64,000 nt of DNA from Priestia filamentosa (GCF_900177535.1 NZ_FXAJ01000004.1:243660-307659), one strand, 5' to 3'. Shown: positions 45,352 through 54,520, counted from the stretch's first letter. Notes: a model not told the origin generated them from the letters alone. Numbers and translations are program-made.

Positions 45352-46263
45352 GTGAAGAAAACAACGGTATATGCACTTCTTGTAGCAGTAATGGCAATGT
45401 GGGGATTAAATATTATTTGGCTCAAGCTTTTAGTGAATGAATTTGCGCCTGTCACAATGACCGCTTTCCGGATTTTTGTAGCAGGTGTAGCTGTCCTTCT
45501 TTTTCTTTCTGTAAAAGGAGTGGTGCGAAAACTCACATTTAAAGAGTTTAGTTTTATTTGTGTTGTGAGCCTGTTCAATATTGTTGGTCACCACTACTTT
45601 CTATCGGTCGGTTTAACCAATACAACGGCTATGAACGGAGGACTAATTCTAGGCCTTGTTCCTATCTTAACAGCTATTGCATCTCTATTTTTGTTAAAAG
45701 TAAAGTTTAGCATAATGAAGGTAGTTGGAATTCTTTTTGCGTTTTTTGGAGTAAGTTTTGCTCTCGTAGCAGGGCATGGCGGAGCAATTAGTACATCGTA
45801 CGGTGATGTGCAAATCTTTTTAGCTGCGGTATCCCAAGCAATCAGTTTTGTGCTTATTAAAAAAGCCTCAACGAACATTGATGCTCGTCTTATGACAGGA
45901 TGGCTTATGATTGTTGGCTCAGCTGGTTTATTCTTTGTTAGCCTTGCTGTTGAGCCACAAGGATTAGCTATGATGAAAACAGACAACTATTTAATTTGGC
46001 TTGTTTTCATAGGTTCGGCACTTCTTGCCACAGCTTTTGGACATATGACATACAATTATGCCATGCAACACATTGGGGCAAGCGAATCTGCCGTATTTAT
46101 TAATTTAAACCCATTTTTTGCGTTAATCTCATCTTATCTTTTTCTTGGAGAATCGCTTTATATAACACAATTTATTGGATTTCTGCTTATTGTTTTTGGC
46201 GTTTTAGCTGGAAGTGGAGCTGTTGAGCAATGGAGAAGAGCGAAGGTTACGTATAAGATATAA
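45352..46263 (+). CDS. EamA/DMT-family transporter
   Basis: The 303-residue membrane protein has ten hydrophobic helices in two EamA repeats (first MWGLNIIWLKLL, second GFLLIVFGVLAGSG). The family exports metabolites, amino acids or drugs; the substrate is unknown. GTG 45352 is chosen because AGGTGA lies at suitable spacing; GTG 45325 is an alternative about 20 bases after a GGAAAGGAG, which is too far. Confidence 0.8.
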   Translation: MKKTTVYALLVAVMAMWGLNIIWLKLLVNEFAPVTMTAFRIFVAGVAVLLFLSVKGVVRKLTFKEFSFICVVSLFNIVGHHYFLSVGLTNTTAMNGGLILGLVPILTAIASLFLLKVKFSIMKVVGILFAFFGVSFALVAGHGGAISTSYGDVQIFLAAVSQAISFVLIKKASTNIDARLMTGWLMIVGSAGLFFVSLAVEPQGLAMMKTDNYLIWLVFIGSALLATAFGHMTYNYAMQHIGASESAVFINLNPFFALISSYLFLGESLYITQFIGFLLIVFGVLAGSGAVEQWRRAKVTYKI

Positions 46264-46267
46264 TAAT

Positions 46268-46315
46268 AAAAAAAGCTAGACATTGAATCAAATGATTGAA
46301 TGCCTAGCTTTTTTG
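46268..46315 (+). terminator. Terminator of the EamA gene
   Basis: A long imperfect stem (AAAAAGCTAG..CATTGAATC with GATTGAATG.CTAGCTTTTTT, two mismatches) and T6. Confidence 0.85.
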
Positions 46316-46538
46316 TGTTACCTATAAGAAGAACATTTTCATAAATCTGAATCTATCAATCTTAGTTAGCTTTTATGTTATGAGCTGTTTTCAGGAAACT
46401 AAAAAGACCAAGATAATATTTGTGAATTTTTTTACTAAACTAAGGAGAGTAGTTCAAATTTTTACGCATTCATAAGTATCATTTAATACTTATTGTAGGT
46501 CTTCCTTTTTATTAAAAAGAAAACTATAAGGAGTTAGT

Positions 46539-46604
46539 ATGTGCTCTCTTTTGTGTGTTTTTGTTGGAAAGGGGAATGATAGTAAGGGAGGAGGAAAAGA
46601 ATGA
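46539..46604 (+). CDS. Possible 21-residue leader peptide, coupled to the next gene
   Basis: ATG 46539 follows TAAGGAG at ideal spacing and opens a 21-residue frame (MCSLLCVFVGKGNDSKGGGK...) whose TGA overlaps the next start as ATGA. The arrangement suggests translational coupling. The peptide is Cys- and Gly-rich and its family is not known. It could also be chance, given its size. Confidence 0.45.
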   Translation: MCSLLCVFVGKGNDSKGGGKE

Positions 46605-46879
46605 TTAGTTCACATCCATATATCCATATTACAAAAAAGATTAAACATAATCGTCAAGAATATGAGGAGTTAGAATATCAGCTTGAACTTTACGAAGATA
46701 AAATTGTAGCAGGAGCGGAGCAATTTGCTATTAAAGCAGTTCTTGATGTCTCGTATCGGATTACAACAAAAAGCTATGGTTTTCTCTACTTACATACAAC
46801 AAAAGGAGTGTTTTCTTACTTGGTTAAGGAAAATCCTCAGTTATTTATTAGGCACTGCAAAGAGAAACTTAACTGGTGA
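46601..46879 (+). CDS. Hypothetical protein (92 aa)
   Basis: The soluble, charged protein alternates predicted strands and a C-terminal helix (YGFLYLHTTKGVFSYLVKENPQ), a pattern like a small PH-type fold, but the family was not recognised. ATG 46601 follows GGGAGGAGG, one of the strongest binding sites in the window, and overlaps the short frame at 46539. It is followed by a terminator. Confidence 0.7.
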   Translation: MISSHPYIHITKKIKHNRQEYEELEYQLELYEDKIVAGAEQFAIKAVLDVSYRITTKSYGFLYLHTTKGVFSYLVKENPQLFIRHCKEKLNW

Positions 46880-46900
46880 GAAAATAAGGTGTTTAATAGA

Positions 46901-46934
46901 AAAAATCCTTGGAGAGGTCTCCAAGGATTTTTAT
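46901..46934. terminator. Bidirectional terminator between the hypothetical gene and ppaC
   Basis: A perfect 14-bp stem AAAAATCCTTGGAG and its complement, with an AGGT loop, works on both strands. Confidence 0.93.
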
Positions 46935-47860
46935 TATGATAAAGCTTCAGTTAGTGGTGGAACGATTTGTTTCTTACGAGACACAACACCTTTTAGAAGA
47001 GCTTTGTCGTCAACAAGAGAAACGTCAAACGCTTTTTCAACTGCCTCTGTTTCTTTACCGATTGCAAGCGCCATTGAGTTGCTATTAAGAATATCTGTTA
47101 CAACAAGCACAAAAAGATCTAAGCCTTTTTCTGCAATTGTTTCTAACATAGCATGTTTCAAGTCTTCTTGACGGATAAGAACATCGTTTGTGTCAACAGC
47201 ATTGATTTGCGCTACTTCAACACGATGCTCACCCATTTGGAATTCTTTAGCATCTAATGTGATAAGTTCTGCGATCGTTTTGTCACTTAAGTCAGCTCCA
47301 GCTTTAAGCATAGCTAAGCCATACTCTTCTGCATCTACTTCAGCAATTGATGCAAGTTCTTTTGCTGCTTTTACATCTTCTTCAGTGCATGTTGGTGATT
47401 TGAATAAAAGAGAGTCTGAGATAATAGCTGAAAGCATTAAGCCAGCTGTATCTTTTTTAATTTCAACACCGTGTTCTTTATAAAGTTTGTTTAGAATTGT
47501 TGCTGTACAACCAACAGGTTCAGCACGATAGTAAAGCGGATCAGTTGTTTCAAAGTTTGCAATACGATGGTGGTCAATAACTTCTAAAACACGAACATCG
47601 TTAATATCTGATACACTTTGTTGACGTTCGTTATGGTCAACTAAGATTACGCTGTTTACTTCGTTTGCTACAGTTTCTACAAGACGAGGTGCTGAAGCGT
47701 TGAATTTGTCTAAAGCAAATTGAGTTTCTCCGTTTACCTCTCCTAAGCGAACAGGTTCAACATCAAAGCCTAGAGCTGCTTTTAATTCAGCGTAAGCAAC
47801 AGCTGAACAAATTGTGTCTGTATCTGGGTTTTTATGACCGAAAATAAGAATCTTTTCCAT
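46934..47860 (-). CDS. ppaC: Manganese-dependent inorganic pyrophosphatase
   Basis: The 308-residue family II enzyme hydrolyses pyrophosphate and belongs to the DHH superfamily. The ligands are in [17 protein letters not shown] and [10 protein letters not shown], with a C-terminal DHHA2 domain ending in the substrate-binding [13 protein letters not shown] 47860 follows AAAAGGAG. Length fits B. subtilis PpaC. Confidence 0.96.
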   Translation of the reverse strand: MEKILIFGHKNPDTDTICSAVAYAELKAALGFDVEPVRLGEVNGETQFALDKFNASAPRLVETVANEVNSVILVDHNERQQSVSDINDVRVLEVIDHHRIANFETTDPLYYRAEPVGCTATILNKLYKEHGVEIKKDTAGLMLSAIISDSLLFKSPTCTEEDVKAAKELASIAEVDAEEYGLAMLKAGADLSDKTIAELITLDAKEFQMGEHRVEVAQINAVDTNDVLIRQEDLKHAMLETIAEKGLDLFVLVVTDILNSNSMALAIGKETEAVEKAFDVSLVDDKALLKGVVSRKKQIVPPLTEALS

Positions 47861-48093
47861 AATTAATCTCCTTTTTCCTATATGTAAAATAAGTATACAT
47901 ACATACTATACCATCTCTCTCAGTTTGTAAAAAAGTCTTAGGCGAAAATTATTCTTTTTTATTGACTGAGATGAAATAGAGCTTAACTATCATTTTTTAT
48001 TATAGAAAAGAAGAAGATATACCGCTTTTTATTTGTTAGAATAAGGATAAAAAGTAAGCTAGATTAAAAATTCTAATGAAAGAGGGAAGCTGA

Positions 48094-48768
48094 TTGACAA
48101 ACACTATTCTCTACATAGAAGACGATACAGAAATTGGTACTTTTACAAAAGCATTTTTAGAATCAAAAGGATTTGAAATCATTTGGTTAAAATCATCATA
48201 TGATCACGAAAAATATGTAGAGAAAGCAGACTTGGTGTTGTTGGATATTATGATTCCTGGTTTGGACGGCTTTACGGTTGGACAGCGTATTAAAAAAAGA
48301 AATGCTGAAACTCCTCTTTTGTTACAAACAGCTCGTACTTCAATTGAAGACAAGTTAAAAGGGTTAAATTTTGCGGATGATTATATTACTAAACCATTTC
48401 ATCCTGAAGAACTTGCAGCCCGGATTGATATTCTTTTAAGGCGTTTTGATAAAGTAAGTGAAGACTGCATTGAAATCCATCATCTTAAAGTAAATATAAA
48501 AGAAAAGCGACTTATTAATGTTGAGAAAGACGAAGAGATTTTATTAACAGAAAAACAGCTTAAAATTTTCTTTTATTTGCTTCGTCATCCAAATCAAATT
48601 TTAACGAAAGAACAAATCTATGAAATGGTATGGGAAAGAACATTTATTGAAGGGGATAAAACGCTTATGGTTCATATAAGACATTTGCGACAAAAAATTG
48701 AGAAGGACCCAAATAACCCAAAAATAGTGGAAACGATCCGAGGAATTGGGTATCGAATTAGACAATGA
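48094..48768 (+). CDS. OmpR-family response regulator of the ABC module
   Basis: The 224-residue regulator has receiver residues YIEDD, phospho-Asp in LVLLDIMIPG and YITKPFHP, then a winged helix with TLMVHIRHLRQKIEKDP. The TTG start at 48094 follows AGAGGGAAG. It overlaps the kinase by ATGA and is likely to act at the tandem repeat upstream of the ABC transporter. Confidence 0.92.
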   Translation: MTNTILYIEDDTEIGTFTKAFLESKGFEIIWLKSSYDHEKYVEKADLVLLDIMIPGLDGFTVGQRIKKRNAETPLLLQTARTSIEDKLKGLNFADDYITKPFHPEELAARIDILLRRFDKVSEDCIEIHHLKVNIKEKRLINVEKDEEILLTEKQLKIFFYLLRHPNQILTKEQIYEMVWERTFIEGDKTLMVHIRHLRQKIEKDPNNPKIVETIRGIGYRIRQ

Positions 48769-50102
48769 AGCTTTCTAAAAAATATCTACTTATTATTGTA
48801 GCATCAATCCTTTTCTTTCCGATTTCTTACATTGGGGTCAATTTCATTTATTATTTCCTTCTTATGAATGTGGCAAGCAATAATATTGATATCCACTATG
48901 AGCCTCAGAAAGTTGAAGAAAAATGGAAAAATGATATAGAACATTTACAGGGAAAAAGCGTAAAAGATATCCTAACATTTTTTAATAACTCAAAAGAATA
49001 TAAGGAAGCGCGAATTGTTTGGATTAGTACCGATGGAGACGTATACTTTGATTCTTCTCAAACGCCAAATTCAAAATGGTCTATTGCATATACAATTGAA
49101 TTTATGGAGAAAGGCAGTAAAGGGAACGATCTGTTGTTGAAAGAAGAGCTTGGTAACGGGACAAAAGACGGTTATGCAATGCTAGAGATTCCTGAAAAAT
49201 ATGTAGGTTCGAAGTGGAAAATCTTACGTGAAAAATATGTATATGTATGGTATTTGATGTTGTTATTTCTATGGGCCTTATTTATTTTTGTTTCATGGTT
49301 TTTCTTTTATGGGATTCAGAAACGTCTTATTTTTATCCAACGTCATATGGAAAAGGAAGGGAAAGATGGAATTCCAGAAGGCTTTAAAGTGAAAAATAAA
49401 GATGAGCTAGGTCAAGTGGAGCTTTCTTTTAATAAAATGGTAGAGAAATTAAAAGAAAGCCGGAGAAAAGAAATACAAGAAGAAGAGCTGCGCAAGAAAT
49501 TTATTTCAGACGTTTCTCATGATTTAAGAACACCGCTTACGATTATAAGAGGACATACGTTTACCTTAAATGAAGAAAATTTATCTCCTCAAGGAAAGCA
49601 ATCTGTTGAGATTATTAATAACAAAATTAGTTTTGTTGGAGATTTGATTGATAACTTATCTTCGTTTAATTTGTTAACAGCTCAAAAAATGCCTATGAAC
49701 AGAAAAAAGGTAGATGTATTAAAAATTATTCGTTCGTCGCTAACAGCCTGGTATCCAATTTTTGAAAAAGAGGGATTTGAAGTTGATATTGGTCTAGAAA
49801 AAAGTTTAATTTGGAACATTGATGAAGTGTGGATGAAGCGTATTTTAGATAACTTATTTCAAAATATTATGAGACATGCGAGCAGTGGAAAATATGTATC
49901 TGTGCGTATTGAAAGTGATGATAAATATGAGTACCTTATTGTAGAAGATAAAGGTCCTGGCTTACAGGCAAAGCCAGATCATAAAGGTTCAGGAATTGGT
50001 CTATCAATTGTGGAGATTATGGTAAAGCAGATGGGATTAACACAAGAAATTTCAAGCGGGAAGAATGGTACTACTTTTAAGATTTATCAAAAAGAAGAAT
50101 GA
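48765..50102 (+). CDS. Sensor histidine kinase of the ABC module
   Basis: The 445-residue kinase has TM1 (about 7-29), an extracytoplasmic domain of about 125 residues, TM2 (about 160-183), a HAMP domain, HisKA SHDLRTPLTII (His252), and HATPase boxes LDNLFQNIMRH, EDKGPGL and GSGIGLSIV. The kinase is larger in its sensor than the BceS/LiaS intramembrane type. A terminator separates it from the ABC genes. Confidence 0.92.
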   Translation: MKLSKKYLLIIVASILFFPISYIGVNFIYYFLLMNVASNNIDIHYEPQKVEEKWKNDIEHLQGKSVKDILTFFNNSKEYKEARIVWISTDGDVYFDSSQTPNSKWSIAYTIEFMEKGSKGNDLLLKEELGNGTKDGYAMLEIPEKYVGSKWKILREKYVYVWYLMLLFLWALFIFVSWFFFYGIQKRLIFIQRHMEKEGKDGIPEGFKVKNKDELGQVELSFNKMVEKLKESRRKEIQEEELRKKFISDVSHDLRTPLTIIRGHTFTLNEENLSPQGKQSVEIINNKISFVGDLIDNLSSFNLLTAQKMPMNRKKVDVLKIIRSSLTAWYPIFEKEGFEVDIGLEKSLIWNIDEVWMKRILDNLFQNIMRHASSGKYVSVRIESDDKYEYLIVEDKGPGLQAKPDHKGSGIGLSIVEIMVKQMGLTQEISSGKNGTTFKIYQKEE

Positions 50103-50130
50103 AGACTGCCTAAGAAGGCAGTCTTTTTTA
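50100..50130 (+). terminator. Terminator after the kinase
   Basis: A 10-bp stem AAGACTGCCT / AGGCAGTCTT with a short loop and T6. Confidence 0.9.
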
Positions 50131-50150
50131 TTGTGGTAAGAAAATGGAAT

Positions 50151-50172
50151 GAAATTTAAACGAAATTTAAAC
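50151..50172 (+). repeat. Perfect 11-bp tandem repeat, likely regulator binding site
   Basis: GAAATTTAAAC occurs twice, head to tail. OmpR-family regulators typically bind direct repeats spaced about one helical turn. A TATACT box (50205-50210) lies 33 bp downstream without a good -35, as expected for an activator-dependent promoter. That the neighbouring response regulator binds here is inferred. Confidence 0.65.
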
Positions 50173-50248
50173 TTAAATCAACCCTTAATTTAAATTAGCG
50201 CGTCTATACTAAAAGTAACAAAAGAAAAATGAAGGGAGAGAAAAGTTG

Positions 50249-51175
50249 ATGGTTAATATTTTAAAAGCAGAGCACATTAACGTTTCTTTAAAAGATAAAC
50301 AAATTCTAAAAGACATTGATTTGTCATTTGAAAAAGGAAAGATTTATGGACTGTTAGGACCAAACGGAGCAGGGAAAACAACGTTGTTAAAAGTGTTGCT
50401 CGGTATATTTCCCCCAACATCAGGCGAGGTTTTGTTCAATGAATCTAACCTATACAAAAACCCAAAAAAAGACGTAAGAAATTCAATTGGTAGCATTATC
50501 GAATTCCCAGGGTTTTATGATAATTTAACGCTGTATGAAAACATTGTTCTGCATTTAAAATACGTTCAAAAGAAAATGTCTAAGCAGGAGATTTATTCGA
50601 TTTTAAATACGGTAGGTCTTTATGAGCACAGAGATAAGCTTTTTTCTCAAACATCGCTTGGAATGAAGCAAAGGTTAGGCATTGCAAGAGCAATTGCTCA
50701 CAATCCAAGTCTTTTATTACTTGATGAACCAACAAATGGACTTGATCCACAAGGAATTAAGGAAGTTAGAGAGATGTTGTTAAAAGAAGTGCGTGACAAA
50801 GGAGTAACAGCTATCGTATCAAGCCACCTTTTAAGTGAAATTAATCTAATGGCTGATGAACTCATTATTATGAATGGCGGAGAGGTTATTTTCGAATCTC
50901 AGTTTATGAAAAATGATCAGGAGGTTTTCCTATATAAGATGCCTAAGCATATTTCCTTCCATAAAGACATAGAAGAACAAATTACAAACTATAGAGTGAC
51001 AAGCAATGGAGATACTCACGAATTTATTGCAACTCTTCCACCTGATCAATTGCGAGACATATTAAAACAAAATGGCTATTCAGCAGAGGAAATAGAAGCT
51101 TACACGCTTTCTTTAGAGGATTTATATTTAAAACTTATAACAAAGGAGAAGAAAAATGAATTTATTAGTGCGTAA
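50249..51175 (+). CDS. BcrA-like ABC transporter ATPase
   Basis: The 308-residue ATPase has Walker A GPNGAGKTT, a degenerate signature LGMKQRLG, Walker B LLLLDEPTNGLDP and the H-loop VSSHLLSEI. The C-terminal 90 residues form an accessory domain as in BcrA and lantibiotic-immunity ATPases, which export or remove peptide antibiotics. ATG 50249 or the adjacent TTG 50246 are possible starts behind AAGGGAGAG. It overlaps the permease by 20 bp. Confidence 0.88.
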   Translation: MVNILKAEHINVSLKDKQILKDIDLSFEKGKIYGLLGPNGAGKTTLLKVLLGIFPPTSGEVLFNESNLYKNPKKDVRNSIGSIIEFPGFYDNLTLYENIVLHLKYVQKKMSKQEIYSILNTVGLYEHRDKLFSQTSLGMKQRLGIARAIAHNPSLLLLDEPTNGLDPQGIKEVREMLLKEVRDKGVTAIVSSHLLSEINLMADELIIMNGGEVIFESQFMKNDQEVFLYKMPKHISFHKDIEEQITNYRVTSNGDTHEFIATLPPDQLRDILKQNGYSAEEIEAYTLSLEDLYLKLITKEKKNEFISA

Positions 51176-51890
51176 TGAATTTATGAAATTAAAAAGATTA
51201 AAATCCATTTACTTTGTTTTTGTACTAAGTTTCTTCCCCTATATTGTAAATACAGTAGGGCTGTTTTTAAAGGCAACTCAGTATGATGCCACCAAGTATT
51301 ATATGTTTGTCTTTAATCAGTATGCCTTCTTATTACCAGCTGTTGTGTTTATCTTTTCAGGGTTTTATTTTTATATCGAATTTAAGAATAAAACAATGCT
51401 AAATTGGATGTCTTATCCGTTTAAAAATTTTCAGCTTATTTTTTCAAAGATTGTCGCTACATTTATTGTTTTATTTAGTATTTCCATTGTGAATCATATT
51501 TTACATTTGGCAACATTATGGATCATCTTTCAAAACGAACAAAGTTTTAATGACGTATTATCAATGTTTCTAACTTCTGTTTTGTTTACAGTCTTGAGTT
51601 TATGTGTTATTCCTATTGCCGCTTTACTTGCATCTATCACAAAAAATATCATGGTTGTTTCGATTGCGGGAGTTTTATCTTTCTTCGTGATGACGATTCT
51701 TCTAGGTGGAAATGTTTCGATACTGTTCCCATTCTCCTTTATTTACCGCATCAGTATGCAAACATTCGATTATGAAATGGGATATAGTGATTTTGCCCTT
51801 CAGGCTGGAGGATCTGCTATTTTTGCTGCTTATATTTTGGCCGCTTTTATCGGTTTATATGTTTATTCAAAGAAAACCAGAAGTTATTAA
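51156..51890 (+). CDS. ABC-2 type permease of the BcrA-like transporter
   Basis: The 244-residue membrane protein has six helices and opens MNLLVRNEFMKLKRLKSIYF, the basic amphipathic start common to bacitracin- and lantibiotic-resistance permeases. It is the likely channel partner of the preceding ATPase. AAAGGAGAAG precedes ATG 51156. Confidence 0.85.
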   Translation: MNLLVRNEFMKLKRLKSIYFVFVLSFFPYIVNTVGLFLKATQYDATKYYMFVFNQYAFLLPAVVFIFSGFYFYIEFKNKTMLNWMSYPFKNFQLIFSKIVATFIVLFSISIVNHILHLATLWIIFQNEQSFNDVLSMFLTSVLFTVLSLCVIPIAALLASITKNIMVVSIAGVLSFFVMTILLGGNVSILFPFSFIYRISMQTFDYEMGYSDFALQAGGSAIFAAYILAAFIGLYVYSKKTRSY

Positions 51891-51905
51891 AAGGAGGAAA
51901 CTGTA

Positions 51906-52097
51906 ATGGAACAACTATTTTTTATCATAGCAATCGCATCACTTGGAATAGCAGCGGTTATTTTTATCGGAAAGATATTAACAGAAGGATTAGGAGGTTC
52001 CACTTTTAAGGTCTCTCAAAAGTCTGTGAAAGTAATGCTCAGCTTTTTTGCTTTATATGTTGTTACATTTGCCGTTTATATGTTTATTAGTAACTGA
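51906..52097 (+). CDS. Small two-helix membrane protein of the ABC module (63 aa)
   Basis: The 63-residue product has two hydrophobic helices (LFFIIAIASLGIAAVIFIGK and VMLSFFALYVVTFAVYMF) joined by a Gly/Lys-rich loop. ATG 51906 follows AAAAGGAGG, 15 bp after the permease, so it is the last gene of the operon. The family was not recognised. A role as an accessory subunit is inferred from position. Confidence 0.7.
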   Translation: MEQLFFIIAIASLGIAAVIFIGKILTEGLGGSTFKVSQKSVKVMLSFFALYVVTFAVYMFISN

Positions 52098-52234
52098 AAA
52101 ATCTCTAGTTTGTTTGTCTTCTAGGTTACCTTTAAATTTATGTGAAACAGCCCATTATAATTGAATACTACAATCTAAAAGATGCCTCCATAAAAGCAAA
52201 ACAAACTTTTTAAAAAAAGAAGAAAGAAGGAGTA

Positions 52235-52280
52235 AATAATAAAATCCCTAAGGCTATTAGCCCTAGGGATTTTATTATTT
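52235..52280. terminator. Bidirectional terminator between the ABC operon and znuA
   Basis: Arms of 21 bp (one mismatch) with core AAAATCCCTA / TAGGGATTTT close a TATTA loop. It overlaps the znuA stop region. Confidence 0.9.
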
Positions 52281-53237
52281 ACTATTTAACGCCTTTTTCA
52301 AAGCTTCCAAGTTTTTATTCATTAGGCTAAAGTAATCTTCCCCGTTTTCACGATCTTGGTCTCTAAGTGTTTCCATATTATTTAATGTAAGAGACTCTGC
52401 ACCAATTTCCTTACGAACAAGAGTGGCGATTTTATTTGTTACGTTTGCATCAAAGATAACGTATTTGATATTGTGTTCTTTTGCTGTTTCTACAATCTCT
52501 TTTAATTCCTTTTGTGAAGGTTCTTGAGTTGGAGAAAGTCCAGAAACGCTTATTTGTTCAATACCATAGCGATCTTCCCAGTAGCCATATGCAGCATGTG
52601 AAACTAAAATTTCTTTTGAAGGAGCATTTTTAATAGCTTCTTCATATTTTTTATCAAGTTCTTCTAAATCAGCTTTTACTTGTTTAAAATTCTTTTCAAA
52701 CTCATCCTTTTTGCTTGGCTCTAGTTCAGATAATGCATTTTTAATATTTTCAGCCATAACGATGGAACGCTGTGGATCAAGCCAGAAATGAGGATCAAGG
52801 TCGCCATGTTCATGCTCACCACTATGTTCTTCTCCATGCTCGTGATCATGATCATCATGACCAGCAATAAGGTCCGCTCCCTCAGCTGCTTTAACCATTT
52901 TCACATCTTCATCTTTTAGCGTTTTGTTAGCTGCATCAGCAAAACCTTCAGCACCTGCTCCAGAGTAGATGAACGCATCAGCTGTAGCGATTTTCAGCAT
53001 ATCTTTTGTTGTTGGTTCAAAAGAATGAGCATCAACACCGTTAGGGATAACGCTTTTTACGGTAACATTATCTCCACCAATTTTCTTTGTGAAGTCCTCA
53101 ATCGGATAGATTGTTGTATAGATGGTTAGTTTCCCGTCGCTTTTCTTCTCAGAAGAACTGCTGTCTTCGTTTCCGCAACCTGCTAGAAATACAGCAGATA
53201 AAAGCATAACACTGCATAACATCATTAATTTTTTCAT
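52275..53237 (-). CDS. znuA: Zinc ABC transporter binding lipoprotein ZnuA/AdcA
   Basis: The 320-residue cluster A-I lipoprotein captures zinc at the cell surface. It has a signal with lipobox LAGC, a His/Glu/Asp-rich loop (GHDDHDHEHGEEHSGEHEH, residues about 125-145) typical of zinc binders, and ligand His residues in DAHSFEP, DPHFWLDP and VSHAAYGYW. It follows the YciC-like gene by 14 bp in the Zur-box operon. No znuB or znuC is nearby, so the permease and ATPase must be encoded elsewhere. Confidence 0.92.
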   Translation of the reverse strand: MKKLMMLCSVMLLSAVFLAGCGNEDSSSSEKKSDGKLTIYTTIYPIEDFTKKIGGDNVTVKSVIPNGVDAHSFEPTTKDMLKIATADAFIYSGAGAEGFADAANKTLKDEDVKMVKAAEGADLIAGHDDHDHEHGEEHSGEHEHGDLDPHFWLDPQRSIVMAENIKNALSELEPSKKDEFEKNFKQVKADLEELDKKYEEAIKNAPSKEILVSHAAYGYWEDRYGIEQISVSGLSPTQEPSQKELKEIVETAKEHNIKYVIFDANVTNKIATLVRKEIGAESLTLNNMETLRDQDRENGEDYFSLMNKNLEALKKALNSK

Positions 53238-53251
53238 TGTATCTTCTCCTT

Positions 53252-54418
53252 TTATTGAATCAAGAATGAAGGAAGTGGATCATTGAAAGTAGACCAGTCC
53301 TTTTTCATTTCTTCATTTGTTAGTAAGCATGCGTCTAAAGTATTTATAATTTTGTTTTTGTTTATTTTGATTCCGATAAATACAAGCTCTGTCAGTCTGT
53401 CTCCATAAGTAGGGTGGAATCTCCTCGACAGTTCTATGTCTTCTTTATCTTCATCTGAAAGAGTATTTATCCATTTTCCTGCTTCACTAATTGTCATCGA
53501 ACCGCCTGCTTGTGAGAGGAGACAGGCAGTATCATTTCTTGTAGCAACCCAGAAAAAACCTTTAGAACGCGATATTTCATTAGGAAATGTTTCAAAGAAG
53601 TTCATCAGACGTTGAGCGTGAAATGGACGTCTTTTTTCATATATAAAGGAAGTAATTCCGTATTCCTCAGTTTCAGGAATATGTTCATTGTTAAGTTCTT
53701 TTACCCATCCAGGAGAAAGGCTCATTTTGTCAAAATCAAAAGAACGAGTATTTATAATATCTTCAAGAGAAATAGAGCATTGAACAGCTTCAATAATCTT
53801 AGCCTCTCCATTAAGCTTACGTAGTAATGCTTTCAACTCGTCTTTTTTTTCTGCTGATAGCAAATCGGTTTTATTTAGGATAAGAACATTTGCATATTCA
53901 ATTTGCTCAATGAGAAGCTCGGAAATACCTCTATCGTCTGTACTATCTAATCCTTGATTTCGGTCGGAAAGATCTTCATCTGAACAATAATCTTTCATGA
54001 AATTTAATCCATCCACAACTGTAACAAGCGTATCTAAACATGTCTTCACTGTAAGATCTATTCCTGTTTCTTCATCTTCATAAGAAAAAGTTTGAGCAAC
54101 AGGAAGAGGCTCGCTAATACCTGAGGATTCAATAATGATATAATCTAAATCCTGAATTTTAGTGAGTTTTTCCACCTCATAAAGCAAATCTTCTCGAAGG
54201 GTACAGCAAATACATCCGTTTTGCATTTCCACTAGTGTCTCTTTCGTATGAGAGAAGTATTCTTTTTTTACAAGAGATCCATCAATATTAAGAGAGCTCA
54301 TGTCATTGACAATAACTCCTAGTTTTAGAGAGGATTCATTATGTAAAATATGGTGCAATAATGTTGTTTTACCAGATCCCAGATATCCACTTAAGACGGT
54401 GACTCCAATTTTTTTCAT
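53252..54418 (-). CDS. COG0523/CobW-family zinc GTPase, YciC/ZagA-like
   Basis: The 388-residue G3E GTPase has Walker A GYLGSGKTT, the metal-binding CxCC in GCICCTLREDL, the switch ESSGISEP and NKTDLL, then a CobW C-terminal domain. Members act as zinc chaperones when zinc is scarce; B. subtilis YciC (ZagA) is of similar size. A full Zur box lies 23 bp upstream of the start, and the gene heads the operon with znuA. Confidence 0.92.
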   Translation of the reverse strand: MKKIGVTVLSGYLGSGKTTLLHHILHNESSLKLGVIVNDMSSLNIDGSLVKKEYFSHTKETLVEMQNGCICCTLREDLLYEVEKLTKIQDLDYIIIESSGISEPLPVAQTFSYEDEETGIDLTVKTCLDTLVTVVDGLNFMKDYCSDEDLSDRNQGLDSTDDRGISELLIEQIEYANVLILNKTDLLSAEKKDELKALLRKLNGEAKIIEAVQCSISLEDIINTRSFDFDKMSLSPGWVKELNNEHIPETEEYGITSFIYEKRRPFHAQRLMNFFETFPNEISRSKGFFWVATRNDTACLLSQAGGSMTISEAGKWINTLSDEDKEDIELSRRFHPTYGDRLTELVFIGIKINKNKIINTLDACLLTNEEMKKDWSTFNDPLPSFLIQ

Positions 54419-54440
54419 TTACGATTCTCCTTTTATAGAA

Positions 54441-54461
54441 AAATCGTAATTATTACGATTT
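54441..54461. promoter_or_regulatory. Zur box of the yciC-like/znuA operon
   Basis: A perfect 21-bp palindrome with half-sites ATCGTAAT and ATTACGAT, the classical Bacillus Zur box. It lies directly upstream of the start at 54418, where bound Zur would block transcription. Confidence 0.95.
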
Positions 54462-54520
54462 GAACATTACAATAATACCCTTGCTACATGAAATTATCAA
54501 GGGGAAAAGATAAAAAAGTT

